From assembly GCA_040755755.1 (NCBI GenBank), contig JBFLZW010000071.1, forward strand, positions 1 to 23,195: a stretch of 23,195 nt of DNA, read 5' to 3'. Numbering within the stretch: position 1 is the first letter of the stretch; each line of letters begins with the position of its first letter. The notes below the pieces were generated by a model that was given only the letters and a program-made list of their open reading frames with translations, searched no databases and had not been told where the DNA came from. The position numbers and the translations under genes were made by a program. Shown here one piece after another: positions 6,849-14,161 of the stretch. This DNA comes from a bacterium (GTDB taxonomy: Bacteria; SZUA-182; DTGQ01).

Positions 6849-7976
6849 CTAATCCCTGAAAAGTATTGCCGGGTCTATTTTTTTCACTTTTCTTACGGAA
6901 ATAAAAGCCGAAGAGAGGCACATGAAAAGGGTCAGCACAAACATCAGCATGTTTACCCATACCTTTACGGCCACGACCAGGTCCAGAGCTTCATAAATCT
7001 TCAGGGAAGCCAGGGTAAGTCCGAGGCTCAACAGGTATCCCAGGATTGCATTAATGAGTGCCTGGGAAAATATTATCCGGTAGATATCCGAATTATCCGC
7101 TCCCAGAGCCTTGAGCGTGCCAAATTCTCTGATATGCTCAATAGTGGAATTGTAGATGGTCTGACCCACGATGAGGATGCCGATGGAAAGGCTGATGAGG
7201 ATAGACATAAAGAAGGCAAATCCCGCGCCGGTTTCAATAGTCCAATACATTCGGGTCCTTCTGCTGAAGTCCCATTTCGAATAGATATCGACCCCTTTGA
7301 GCCGCCTTTTCAGGTTCTGAATCACCTCATCCACGGAATACCCGGGCAGGGCTTTGGCTATGATGAAAACGGTACTGTCAGGACCGAGCATGCCAACCAG
7401 CTTTTGCGCATACTGGTAAGAAGTAAAGATGATCGGAGCGGTAGTGACCGATTTGACTCCCTGGGATATACCGGCGATCTGAAGCCGCCTCCAGAGTACT
7501 TCCCGATAATCTCCGACTTGTGTCTGCCCGATTCTTTTCATGGCCGATTCATCTACTATGGCAAAATTGCCATTCTTGACCGCTTCTGCACACCCGGCCT
7601 TCATCTTCCATGGACCTCCAACACCGGTGTCGGGATTATAACCGACTATCTCCACCTGCTCGGTGCCCCCTTGTTTTTGCTTGATAACTCCCCAGGTAAC
7701 AATCAGGTTCTCAGCCCATTGGACACCCTCCGTGGATAGGACCTGATAATAAAGGTATTCCGGAATGGGTTGAGAAAAGTCAAAATTCCTGATATTTTTG
7801 GAAGTAACCCATATATCGCCGGGAGCATGGTCGATGATGGTCGATGATGTCTCCATTGAGCCAATGAAAATACCAATCTGAGCAAAGATAAGGCTTATGG
7901 CAAACACAATGCCAAGAAGAGTAATAAAAGACCTTACCTTGTTATAGAGCATAATTTTGAGTGCAACATAAAACAT
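6849..7976 (-). CDS. ABC transporter permease, DevC / FtsX-fold family
   Basis: The 375-residue inner-membrane protein has one N-terminal transmembrane segment (about res 13-36), a large periplasmic domain, and three C-terminal transmembrane segments in the last ~125 residues, the FtsX/MacB layout. The start of the periplasmic domain, PGDIWVTSKNIRNFDFSQPIPE, matches the DevC subgroup of heterocyst glycolipid exporters as I know it, more than MacB or LolC/E. A coupling-helix-like segment (IREFGTLKALGADNSDIYR) lies between TM2 and TM3, as expected for contact with the ATPase. The start at 7976 has no strong ribosome binding site. A 135-bp gap (7977-8111) separates it from the cyclase-like gene upstream. 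That gap contains a small palindrome, TCTGATTCATCAGA (7996-8009), and no convincing promoter or terminator, so co-transcription is possible. Confidence 0.9.
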   Translation of the reverse strand: MFYVALKIMLYNKVRSFITLLGIVFAISLIFAQIGIFIGSMETSSTIIDHAPGDIWVTSKNIRNFDFSQPIPEYLYYQVLSTEGVQWAENLIVTWGVIKQKQGGTEQVEIVGYNPDTGVGGPWKMKAGCAEAVKNGNFAIVDESAMKRIGQTQVGDYREVLWRRLQIAGISQGVKSVTTAPIIFTSYQYAQKLVGMLGPDSTVFIIAKALPGYSVDEVIQNLKRRLKGVDIYSKWDFSRRTRMYWTIETGAGFAFFMSILISLSIGILIVGQTIYNSTIEHIREFGTLKALGADNSDIYRIIFSQALINAILGYLLSLGLTLASLKIYEALDLVVAVKVWVNMLMFVLTLFMCLSSAFISVRKVKKIDPAILFRD

Positions 7977-8111
7977 AATGGCGAGTATCCGGCAATCTGA
8001 TTCATCAGACTAAGGTTTCATCATAACCTGCCCTTTTCCCCTGGCGACAGGTACTATAATTGATCGGCGGTCTCCTCTGCTCATAGCTATAAGTAAAGAG
8101 GGAGAAAATCG

Positions 8112-10139
8112 CTACTCTCCATTACTGGCCCGCGCCTCTACCAGATTCAGGAATTTTGCCAGGGTATGGAGAGGTAAATAGGTAGAAGATAATTCATAAT
8201 TTCCCCACGTATAGCCCACCAGCATGGTCCCTAAATATTCCTCGTCTCTCCACGACCCGTCCGGAAGCATGGTATTGATAAGATATTCGATGCCCCTTCT
8301 TACCTGCGGGCTCGATACCTCTCCAGCGGCAAGAAGGCCATCGAGCACATGGGCTGTCTGCACGGCGGTACTTTCCCCCACTCCGATATAGTTCGGATCA
8401 AAATAGGAATCCGCGCTTTCACCCCATCCCCCATCGGCGTTCTGTACGCTTTTCAGCCACTTGATTGCTCTTCGAATGTAAGGCTGTGCCGGATTTTCAC
8501 CAGCGGCCGCAAGCCCTTGAAGCACCTGGCCGGTGCCGTACGTACAATTTACTCCCCATCTGCCTTCCCAATAGCCGGGAGGTTTCTGTTGGCTCTTGAT
8601 AAAACCGATGGCTTTGGAGATCACAGCCGACCAATCTTTTTGTTTCTGATATCCCAGATTCCCGAGCGCTAAGATCACGCGGGAAGTTACATCAGCATTA
8701 CTCCAGTCGAAAAAGAAGGTCATATTGACATCAAGGAAATCAAAAATGAGACCTCCTTCCGGGTTCTGAGCATCTAAAGGATGAATCGTATTTTTGTCAA
8801 ACGAAGCCCATCCTCCATCGGCATTCTGCATGGATATTACCCAATCGACGCCGCGGTGTACGGAATCTCTGATGGCCGTCAGATTCTGGTCGTCGAGCAT
8901 AGAAAAAGCATTCAGGACGATTGCCGTATCATCATTGTCCGGCATCCAGGTGTTATCATGTTCGATTCCCCATCCGCCCGGTTTCCCTTCCGGATTATTA
9001 TGATACCATTCACCATAAATCATGCTTTGCCTGGAGAGCAGGTAAGCGACTGCTTTTTTCACCGCAGGGTGTTCGGACTCTATTCCGGCTGCAAGTAAGG
9101 CTTGTAAAGTATAACCCGTGTCCATTATCGGAGATTGGCAAAATGGCTGGTAGATCATGGTATCGGTTTCTTCCTGAATCAGAACTATTCCTTCCATGCC
9201 TTTTTCAATCACCCCTTGAAAAGATGGATCCCGCGTGGACTTCAGAGCCATTACACTGAGCATAGTGTTCATGGCTATACCAAACCAGTTCCCATCCACC
9301 TCCTGCCTTTCGAGAAGATAGTCCAATGCCTCCTGCTGTTTTCCCCCTTTCTTCGGGGGAATCTCAATCACACCTTCCTTCGGGTCTTTGATGAAAATTT
9401 CCCTGATTCCTCGCTCTTCAGGCACTCGAATCTTATAGTAGTTTTCGTATAGGACCATTAACGGGATCAGGCACGTGTGCGCATACCCTATCCGGTAGAG
9501 GAATTCTTCATGAACAAGCGCATCGGTGTTTGCCTGGATCATTTCATTCCAGGGCACCTGATCGAAGAGGGCTAAAAAAACTTTGATTTCTTTTTGTACC
9601 GACTCAGCCCCGCCCTGAGCGAGAATGAACTGCCTGGCCCTGACCATTCTTTCATCATCCGCACTGAGGCCAGCCAATTTCAAGGCCAGGTAATTGTCAA
9701 CCGCAAGAAAAAGCACACTTGCTCCCCCTGGATACATACTCCACCCGCCATCGGCCTGCTGCTCTGCAAGGATGTAGTTAACCGCCTTCTGCTGTCTCAC
9801 CTCATCTACCATACCCAGGTAATGCATTGTCATGATGTAATACGCGGTAAAGGAGGTATCGGTCTTTAACGGACCCCGCCAATACCCTTCCGGTGCCTGC
9901 CGGGAGAGAAGGTAATTTACCCCCCGGTTCATGGCTTCGCGGACATGGTGATAGTTTTTACCAATGATTTTACCATCAGCGCCGGTGGTTATTCCTTGCC
10001 CGGAAATACCATCATGGCCCCAAATCATCGTTTTCTCCTCAATGTCCAGGCTATTGAAAAGAGCCGTTTCCCGGGTTTTACAGCTCGATAATACCAGGAA
10101 ACTTATCAGTAAAAGAGCCAAGCTCAATCTTCGATCCAT
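8112..10139 (-). CDS. Squalene-hopene-cyclase-family protein, predicted lipoprotein
   Basis: The start at 10139 is preferred over the upstream in-frame ATG at 10280. AGGAGG sits 8 nt before it, and it gives a textbook 20-residue lipoprotein signal: MDRR, then a hydrophobic core, then the lipobox L-S-S-C20. The 675-residue product follows class II triterpene cyclases along its whole length. QW-type repeats end at W87, W133, W285, W444, W524 and W572. The acid motif D401-N-D-D404-T-A is intact, and RWGVNCTYGTG (527-537) matches the family's WGVNYxYGTx with Cys for Tyr. Known squalene-hopene cyclases are cytoplasmic-face monotopic enzymes without export signals, so a lipidated version would act in the periplasm or at the outer membrane. 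Residues ~21-65 are an added linker. It heads the minus-strand exporter operon. Activity on squalene or another polyprenyl/polyketide substrate is unknown. Family confidence is high, function moderate. Confidence 0.85.
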   Translation of the reverse strand: MDRRLSLALLLISFLVLSSCKTRETALFNSLDIEEKTMIWGHDGISGQGITTGADGKIIGKNYHHVREAMNRGVNYLLSRQAPEGYWRGPLKTDTSFTAYYIMTMHYLGMVDEVRQQKAVNYILAEQQADGGWSMYPGGASVLFLAVDNYLALKLAGLSADDERMVRARQFILAQGGAESVQKEIKVFLALFDQVPWNEMIQANTDALVHEEFLYRIGYAHTCLIPLMVLYENYYKIRVPEERGIREIFIKDPKEGVIEIPPKKGGKQQEALDYLLERQEVDGNWFGIAMNTMLSVMALKSTRDPSFQGVIEKGMEGIVLIQEETDTMIYQPFCQSPIMDTGYTLQALLAAGIESEHPAVKKAVAYLLSRQSMIYGEWYHNNPEGKPGGWGIEHDNTWMPDNDDTAIVLNAFSMLDDQNLTAIRDSVHRGVDWVISMQNADGGWASFDKNTIHPLDAQNPEGGLIFDFLDVNMTFFFDWSNADVTSRVILALGNLGYQKQKDWSAVISKAIGFIKSQQKPPGYWEGRWGVNCTYGTGQVLQGLAAAGENPAQPYIRRAIKWLKSVQNADGGWGESADSYFDPNYIGVGESTAVQTAHVLDGLLAAGEVSSPQVRRGIEYLINTMLPDGSWRDEEYLGTMLVGYTWGNYELSSTYLPLHTLAKFLNLVEARASNGE

Positions 10140-10147
10140 TTTGTAAT

Positions 10148-10153
10148 CCTCCT
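10148..10153 (-). promoter_or_regulatory. Ribosome binding site fixing the cyclase-like start
   Basis: CCTCCT on the plus strand is AGGAGG on the coding strand, 8 nt before the ATG at 10139. It is the main reason to start the protein at the lipoprotein signal rather than 47 codons upstream at 10280, where no such site is evident. Confidence 0.8.
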
Positions 10154-10202
10154 TGATTTCCCTAACCTGACCTCTTCCTAGGATCGGTAAAAAAAACAAA
10201 AA

Positions 10203-10230
10203 AATATACAAAGCCGGAACGCTTATACAA
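10203..10230 (-). promoter_or_regulatory. Possible promoter of the cyclase-exporter operon
   Basis: On the minus strand TTGTAT (10225-10230) and TATATT (10203-10208) are 16 nt apart, about 65 nt upstream of the preferred ATG. The surroundings are strongly AT-rich. The match is moderate and no operator is recognised. If used, the alternative upstream start at 10280 could not be transcribed from it. Confidence 0.35.
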
Positions 10231-10289
10231 CGAAGAAAAAATTTTCTTTCTATGCTGTACAGATGACTAATTCTTATCAAAATTCACGA

Positions 10290-10295
10290 TATAAT
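10290..10295 (+). promoter_or_regulatory. Possible -10 element of the PKS operon
   Basis: A perfect TATAAT lies about 110 nt before the start of the AT-ER gene. The hexamer 17 nt upstream (CTAATT, 10267-10272) is a poor -35, so an activator or another sigma factor may be needed. It lies in the 265-bp divergent region (10140-10404) shared with the cyclase operon. No other gene is seen there. Confidence 0.3.
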
Positions 10296-10390
10296 CATGT
10301 AACCGAAATTGTATCTTAAAACCAAATTACTGTCTGAGAGTGGAATATACAGAACCGGGGGTACCCCAGGCCAAGAAATCGCAACAATAG

Positions 10391-10397
10391 AGAGAGG
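10391..10397 (+). promoter_or_regulatory. Ribosome binding site fixing the AT-ER start
   Basis: AGAGAGG lies 7 nt before the ATG at 10405, directly ahead of the conserved AT opening [12 protein letters not shown]. The in-frame ATG at 10309 would add 32 residues without family similarity and has no such site. Confidence 0.65.
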
Positions 10398-10404
10398 CAA
10401 GAAA

Positions 10405-12711
10405 ATGGCAACATTTGTATTTCCAGGGCAAGGTTCGCAAAAGAAAGGCATGGGGGATGGGCTTTTCAATGACTTTCGAGAGCTCACTTCACAAGCGGAT
10501 ACTGTTTTAGGCTATTCTATCGAGGAGTTGTGCATCCAGGATGCCGGCGGGCATTTGGGTCAAACTGATTATACCCAGCCGGCCCTGTATGTAGTCAATG
10601 CCTTTACTTATCTGAAAAAAATTGCACTTTTGAGCCGAAAGCCGGACTTTGTTGCCGGTCACAGCCTGGGAGAGTATAACGCTCTTCTGGCGGCAGAGGT
10701 TTTTGACTTTGAGACCGGCCTGCGGCTGGTGAAAAAGCGAGGCGAATTAATGAGCCGGGCTCTTGGCGGGGGAATGGCTGCGGTAATTGGCCTGACCGAC
10801 AAAAGAGTGGAGGAACTGCTCAGGGAAAACCATTGCGATACCCTCGCTATTGCAAACTATAACGCACCGTCTCAAGTTGTGATTTCCGGCCCCAAGGCCG
10901 AGATCGATCAAGCCGGATCGATTTTTGAAGCTGCCGGTGCACGGGCTTATATTCCTTTGCGGGTAAGCGGGGCTTTTCATTCTCAATTCATGGAAGAGGC
11001 CAGGGAGAATTTTTTCAGCTTTCTGGAAGAGTTTGAATTTTCCGGGCCGAAAATACCGGTTATCTCCAATGTTACGGCCAGGCCATATACAAAAGAAGAC
11101 ATCAGGCAGCTGCTGGCTGATCAGATTACCCATCCGGTCAAATGGACGGCGTGCATCCGCTATCTGCTCGGACAGGGAGAGACGGAGTTTGAGGAGATCG
11201 GTCCGGGGACCGTATTGACCGGCCTGATCCAGCAGATAAAAAAAGAAGCTCAGCCTCTTGGGGAGGCCGGTCAGCAGGAGAGACGGGAGAAACAAAAGAC
11301 AAAACAGGCCAGAGCGGAAGAAGTCTGGCCGAAAATCACCGCCGCCTCTTTAGGCAGTGAGGAGTTCAAGCAGGACTATAACGTCAGGTATGCCTATGTC
11401 ACCGGCGGGATGTACCGGGGAATAGCCTCGAAAGAGCTGGTAGTGAGAATGGGGAAAGCAGGATTGATGGGCTATTTTGGCACCGGCGGCCTGGACCCTG
11501 GTCAGATAGAAGCAGCTATTCACTATATCCAGCGGGAGCTGAAAGACGGGCAAGCCTACGGAATGAATTTACTCTCCAATATCATCAATCCGAACGTGGA
11601 AGAGGAAACGATAGATTTATTTTTACGGCATGGGGTGAAGAATGTCGAGGCAGCAGCCTTTATGCAGATCACCCCGCCGTTGGTAAAATACCGGCTGAAA
11701 GGGCTCAGCCGGGATGCCGGGGGTAACATTGCCATCACCCACAGAGTACAGGCCAAGGTATCACGGCCTGAAGTGGCCCGGGCTTTTTTGAGTCCGGCCC
11801 CTGAACATATCGTACGAAAGCTTCTGGCCGAGAACAAGATTACCCGGGAACAAGCGGACCTGTCCACCAAAGTGCCTATGGCCGATGACCTGTGCGTAGA
11901 GGCTGACTCCGGCGGGCATACGGACCAGGGGGTAGCCTATGTCCTGATGCCAGCCATGATGAGGTTGCGGGATGAGCTGATGGATACCTACAAGTATCCC
12001 AGACGAGTGAGAGTCGGTGCCGCCGGGGGAATCGGCACACCGGAAGCGGTTATGGCAGCTTTTATGTTAGGCGCGGATTTTATCCTTACCGGATCTGTCA
12101 ATCAATGCACCGTCGAGGCTGGAACCAGTGGAGCGGTCAAGGATTTATTGCAGCAGATAAATGTCCAGGATACCGATTATGCACCGGCAGGAGATATGTT
12201 CGAATTAGGAGCCAAGGTTCAGGTTCTGAAAAAAGGGGTATTTTTTCCCGCCAGAGCGAACAAGCTGTATGAGCTGTATCGCCAGTACAATTCCCTGGAT
12301 GAAATAGATGAAAAAACAAAAAAGCAGATTCAGGAAAAATATTTTCAGCGAAGCTTTGAAGACATCTATAAGGAAACCAAAGCCTATTTTTCACAACACT
12401 ACCCCCAGGAGATCGAAAAAGCGGAACGAAACCCCAAGCATAAGATGGCCCTGGTCTTCCGATGGTATTTTGGACACACCACGCATCTGGCTTTGAGCGG
12501 CAGTGAAGAGCAGAAGGTGGATTATCAGGTACACTGCGGCCCTGCTTTGGGTGCTTTCAACCAATGGGTCAAAGGAACGCCTCTTGAAAACTGGAGTAAC
12601 CGGCATGTAGATGAAATTGCTGAAAAACTCATGCAGGAAGCAGCAGAGCTGCTCAATCATCGCTTTCAATCGCTTTTCAAGAGATCATCGTATCCGGGGG
12701 AGGCTCGATAG
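10405..12711 (+). CDS. Discrete acyltransferase - PfaD-type enoyl reductase fusion (trans-AT PKS)
   Basis: The 768-residue protein has the layout and size of PksE-type AT-ER proteins that serve trans-AT polyketide synthases. The N-terminal AT (about res 1-300) has FPGQGSQ, the nucleophile motif GHSLGE and the GAFHS histidine motif, so it should load malonyl units onto all ACPs of the system. A charged linker (~300-335) leads to the PfaD-like, FMN-dependent TIM-barrel enoyl reductase (~335-768). The ER has [16 protein letters not shown], the flavin-site EADSGGHTD and [11 protein letters not shown]. It would reduce selected double bonds in trans. It is first in the plus-strand operon, 30 nt before the ketosynthase gene, and divergent from the cyclase-like gene. 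The 10405 start is chosen from its ribosome binding site and the family N-terminus. Family assignment is firm; which modules use the ER is unknown. Confidence 0.93.
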   Translation: MATFVFPGQGSQKKGMGDGLFNDFRELTSQADTVLGYSIEELCIQDAGGHLGQTDYTQPALYVVNAFTYLKKIALLSRKPDFVAGHSLGEYNALLAAEVFDFETGLRLVKKRGELMSRALGGGMAAVIGLTDKRVEELLRENHCDTLAIANYNAPSQVVISGPKAEIDQAGSIFEAAGARAYIPLRVSGAFHSQFMEEARENFFSFLEEFEFSGPKIPVISNVTARPYTKEDIRQLLADQITHPVKWTACIRYLLGQGETEFEEIGPGTVLTGLIQQIKKEAQPLGEAGQQERREKQKTKQARAEEVWPKITAASLGSEEFKQDYNVRYAYVTGGMYRGIASKELVVRMGKAGLMGYFGTGGLDPGQIEAAIHYIQRELKDGQAYGMNLLSNIINPNVEEETIDLFLRHGVKNVEAAAFMQITPPLVKYRLKGLSRDAGGNIAITHRVQAKVSRPEVARAFLSPAPEHIVRKLLAENKITREQADLSTKVPMADDLCVEADSGGHTDQGVAYVLMPAMMRLRDELMDTYKYPRRVRVGAAGGIGTPEAVMAAFMLGADFILTGSVNQCTVEAGTSGAVKDLLQQINVQDTDYAPAGDMFELGAKVQVLKKGVFFPARANKLYELYRQYNSLDEIDEKTKKQIQEKYFQRSFEDIYKETKAYFSQHYPQEIEKAERNPKHKMALVFRWYFGHTTHLALSGSEEQKVDYQVHCGPALGAFNQWVKGTPLENWSNRHVDEIAEKLMQEAAELLNHRFQSLFKRSSYPGEAR

Positions 12712-12722
12712 GCACCAGGAAG

Positions 12723-12742
12723 AGGAGTAATAAGGAGTAATA
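12723..12742 (+). repeat. Tandem duplication of a 10-nt Shine-Dalgarno unit
   Basis: AGGAGTAATA occurs twice back to back (12723-12732 and 12733-12742), ending in the A of the ketosynthase ATG. The second AGGAG is only 4 nt from the start codon and the first is 14 nt away, so neither is at the ideal distance. Confidence 0.7.
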
Positions 12743-14142
12743 TGGTTTGGATACGGGAAGGGGAAGGCAGTAATGAAGCTCAAAGCATTGGGCTCAAGAT
12801 ACGTACGGCAGGGAAAGCACAAGGAAAGGTGAAAGGAAAGAAGGGGGAGAGAAGAAGAGATGTTGCAGTTATCGGGATGGCTTGCCGGTTTCCCGAAGCC
12901 AGGGACTACCATGAATTCGGTGATAATCTCCTTCGGGGGATCAATTCCATCCGGGAGATTCCTCCTGAGCGATGGGATATCAACAAGTATTATTCTCCCG
13001 ATATCGAGGAACCGAATAAAAGCGTCAGCAAGTGGTGCGGGCTCCTGGATGCCCCTGATCAATTCGATCACCACTTTTTTGCTGTCTCTCCACGGGAAGC
13101 CAGGAGCATGGATCCCCAGCAGAGACTGCTCCTTCAGGAAACCTGGCATTGCATAGAAGACTCAGGGGTCCCCCTGGCAAGTCTCCAGGAGAAGAGGACA
13201 TCGGTATATGTCGGCGTTATGGCCAATGACTATTGTCAACAGGCTATGACCAGGAATCTGGTTATTGACGGCTATGCCTGTCTGGGCAGCTATGATTGCA
13301 TGCTGGCCAACAGAATCTCGTATGTGTTCGGCTTGCGGGGTGAAAGCATATCGGTCGGGGCCGCCTGCGCCTCCTCATCGGTGGCGATCCACCAGGCCAG
13401 GCGTTCTTTGATAACCGGGGAAAGTGATTACGCCCTGGCCGCAGGGGTGAGTCTGGACCTTCATCCGTGGAAATATATCTCTTTTTCCAAATCGCGGATG
13501 CTCAGTCCGGACGGGCAATGTAAAACCTTTGATAAGGACGCCAACGGGTATGTGCCGGGGGAGGGAGCAGGAGTTCTGCTGTTGCAGCCTCTGGAGGAAG
13601 CGATCCGTGCCGGAAACCATATCCATGGAATAATCAGAGGTTCGGCAGTCAATCATGGCGGACAGGCATCATCGATCACTGCGCCACGGGTCAGAGCGCA
13701 AAGGGATGTCATTCTGGCTGCCTATGCGGATGCCCGGCTCAGTCCGGAGGCAGTGAGCTATGTGGAAGCACACGGGACCGGTACTTCACTGGGTGATCCG
13801 ATCGAGATAGAGGCCCTGACGCAGGCATTCCGGGTTTATACGGACCGGAAACAATTCTGCAAAATCGGCTCGGTCAAAACCAACATCGGGCATCTGGAAG
13901 CTGCGGCAGGAATCGCGGGTGTTATCAAGGTGCTGGTTATGATGAACCGGGGCAAGATACCCAAGACGTTAAATATCAAGATATTGAACCCTATTATCAA
14001 TTTTGGGGAATCTCCCTTTATGGTAGCTGACAGCCTGAGTGATTGGCCGGGGAGGGAGAAGGGTCTGGCCATCCGGGCCGGTGTCAGCTCATTTGGCATG
14101 GGAGGGGTAAACTCCCACATCGTGCTGGAATCTTTCTGGTGA
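12742..14142 (+). CDS. Stand-alone ketosynthase (first KS of the trans-AT PKS)
   Basis: The 466-residue protein is a single beta-ketoacyl synthase domain (res ~39-466) behind a basic 38-residue leader. It catalyses Claisen condensation of a thioester with a malonyl-ACP extender. The triad is complete: C209, H344 (EAHGTGTS) and H384 (NIGHLE). The nucleophile motif reads GAACASSS rather than the usual DTACSSS, which may mean unusual substrate or starter use. The protein stops right after the last KS strand (GMGGVNSHIVLESFW), without the KS-to-AT linker that normally follows. That linker is found at the beginning of the next gene, in a frame shifted by one nt. So this is either a true split module or a broken single gene. 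Alternative starts exist, because the leader has no family similarity. It lies between the AT-ER gene (30 nt) and the giant PKS gene (19 nt). Confidence 0.9.
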   Translation: MVWIREGEGSNEAQSIGLKIRTAGKAQGKVKGKKGERRRDVAVIGMACRFPEARDYHEFGDNLLRGINSIREIPPERWDINKYYSPDIEEPNKSVSKWCGLLDAPDQFDHHFFAVSPREARSMDPQQRLLLQETWHCIEDSGVPLASLQEKRTSVYVGVMANDYCQQAMTRNLVIDGYACLGSYDCMLANRISYVFGLRGESISVGAACASSSVAIHQARRSLITGESDYALAAGVSLDLHPWKYISFSKSRMLSPDGQCKTFDKDANGYVPGEGAGVLLLQPLEEAIRAGNHIHGIIRGSAVNHGGQASSITAPRVRAQRDVILAAYADARLSPEAVSYVEAHGTGTSLGDPIEIEALTQAFRVYTDRKQFCKIGSVKTNIGHLEAAAGIAGVIKVLVMMNRGKIPKTLNIKILNPIINFGESPFMVADSLSDWPGREKGLAIRAGVSSFGMGGVNSHIVLESFW

Positions 14143-14161
14143 GAACAGATATTTTTCATCC

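Noticed and set aside
7134-7739. A 201-codon open frame on the plus strand inside the permease gene
   Set aside because: It is antisense to a clear DevC-type permease, has no recognisable domain, and reflects codon bias on the opposite strand.
7977-8111. A 24-codon minus-strand frame between the cyclase-like gene and the permease
   Set aside because: It is too short and lacks a hydrophobic or otherwise recognisable pattern; a random frame is more likely.
8349-9869. Several plus-strand frames of 69-112 codons across the cyclase-like gene
   Set aside because: All are antisense to an intact, family-wide conserved reading frame.
10140-10280. Longer version of the cyclase-like protein starting at 10280
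   Set aside because: The extra 47 residues precede a perfect lipoprotein signal and a strong ribosome binding site; an internal signal of that kind would make no sense.
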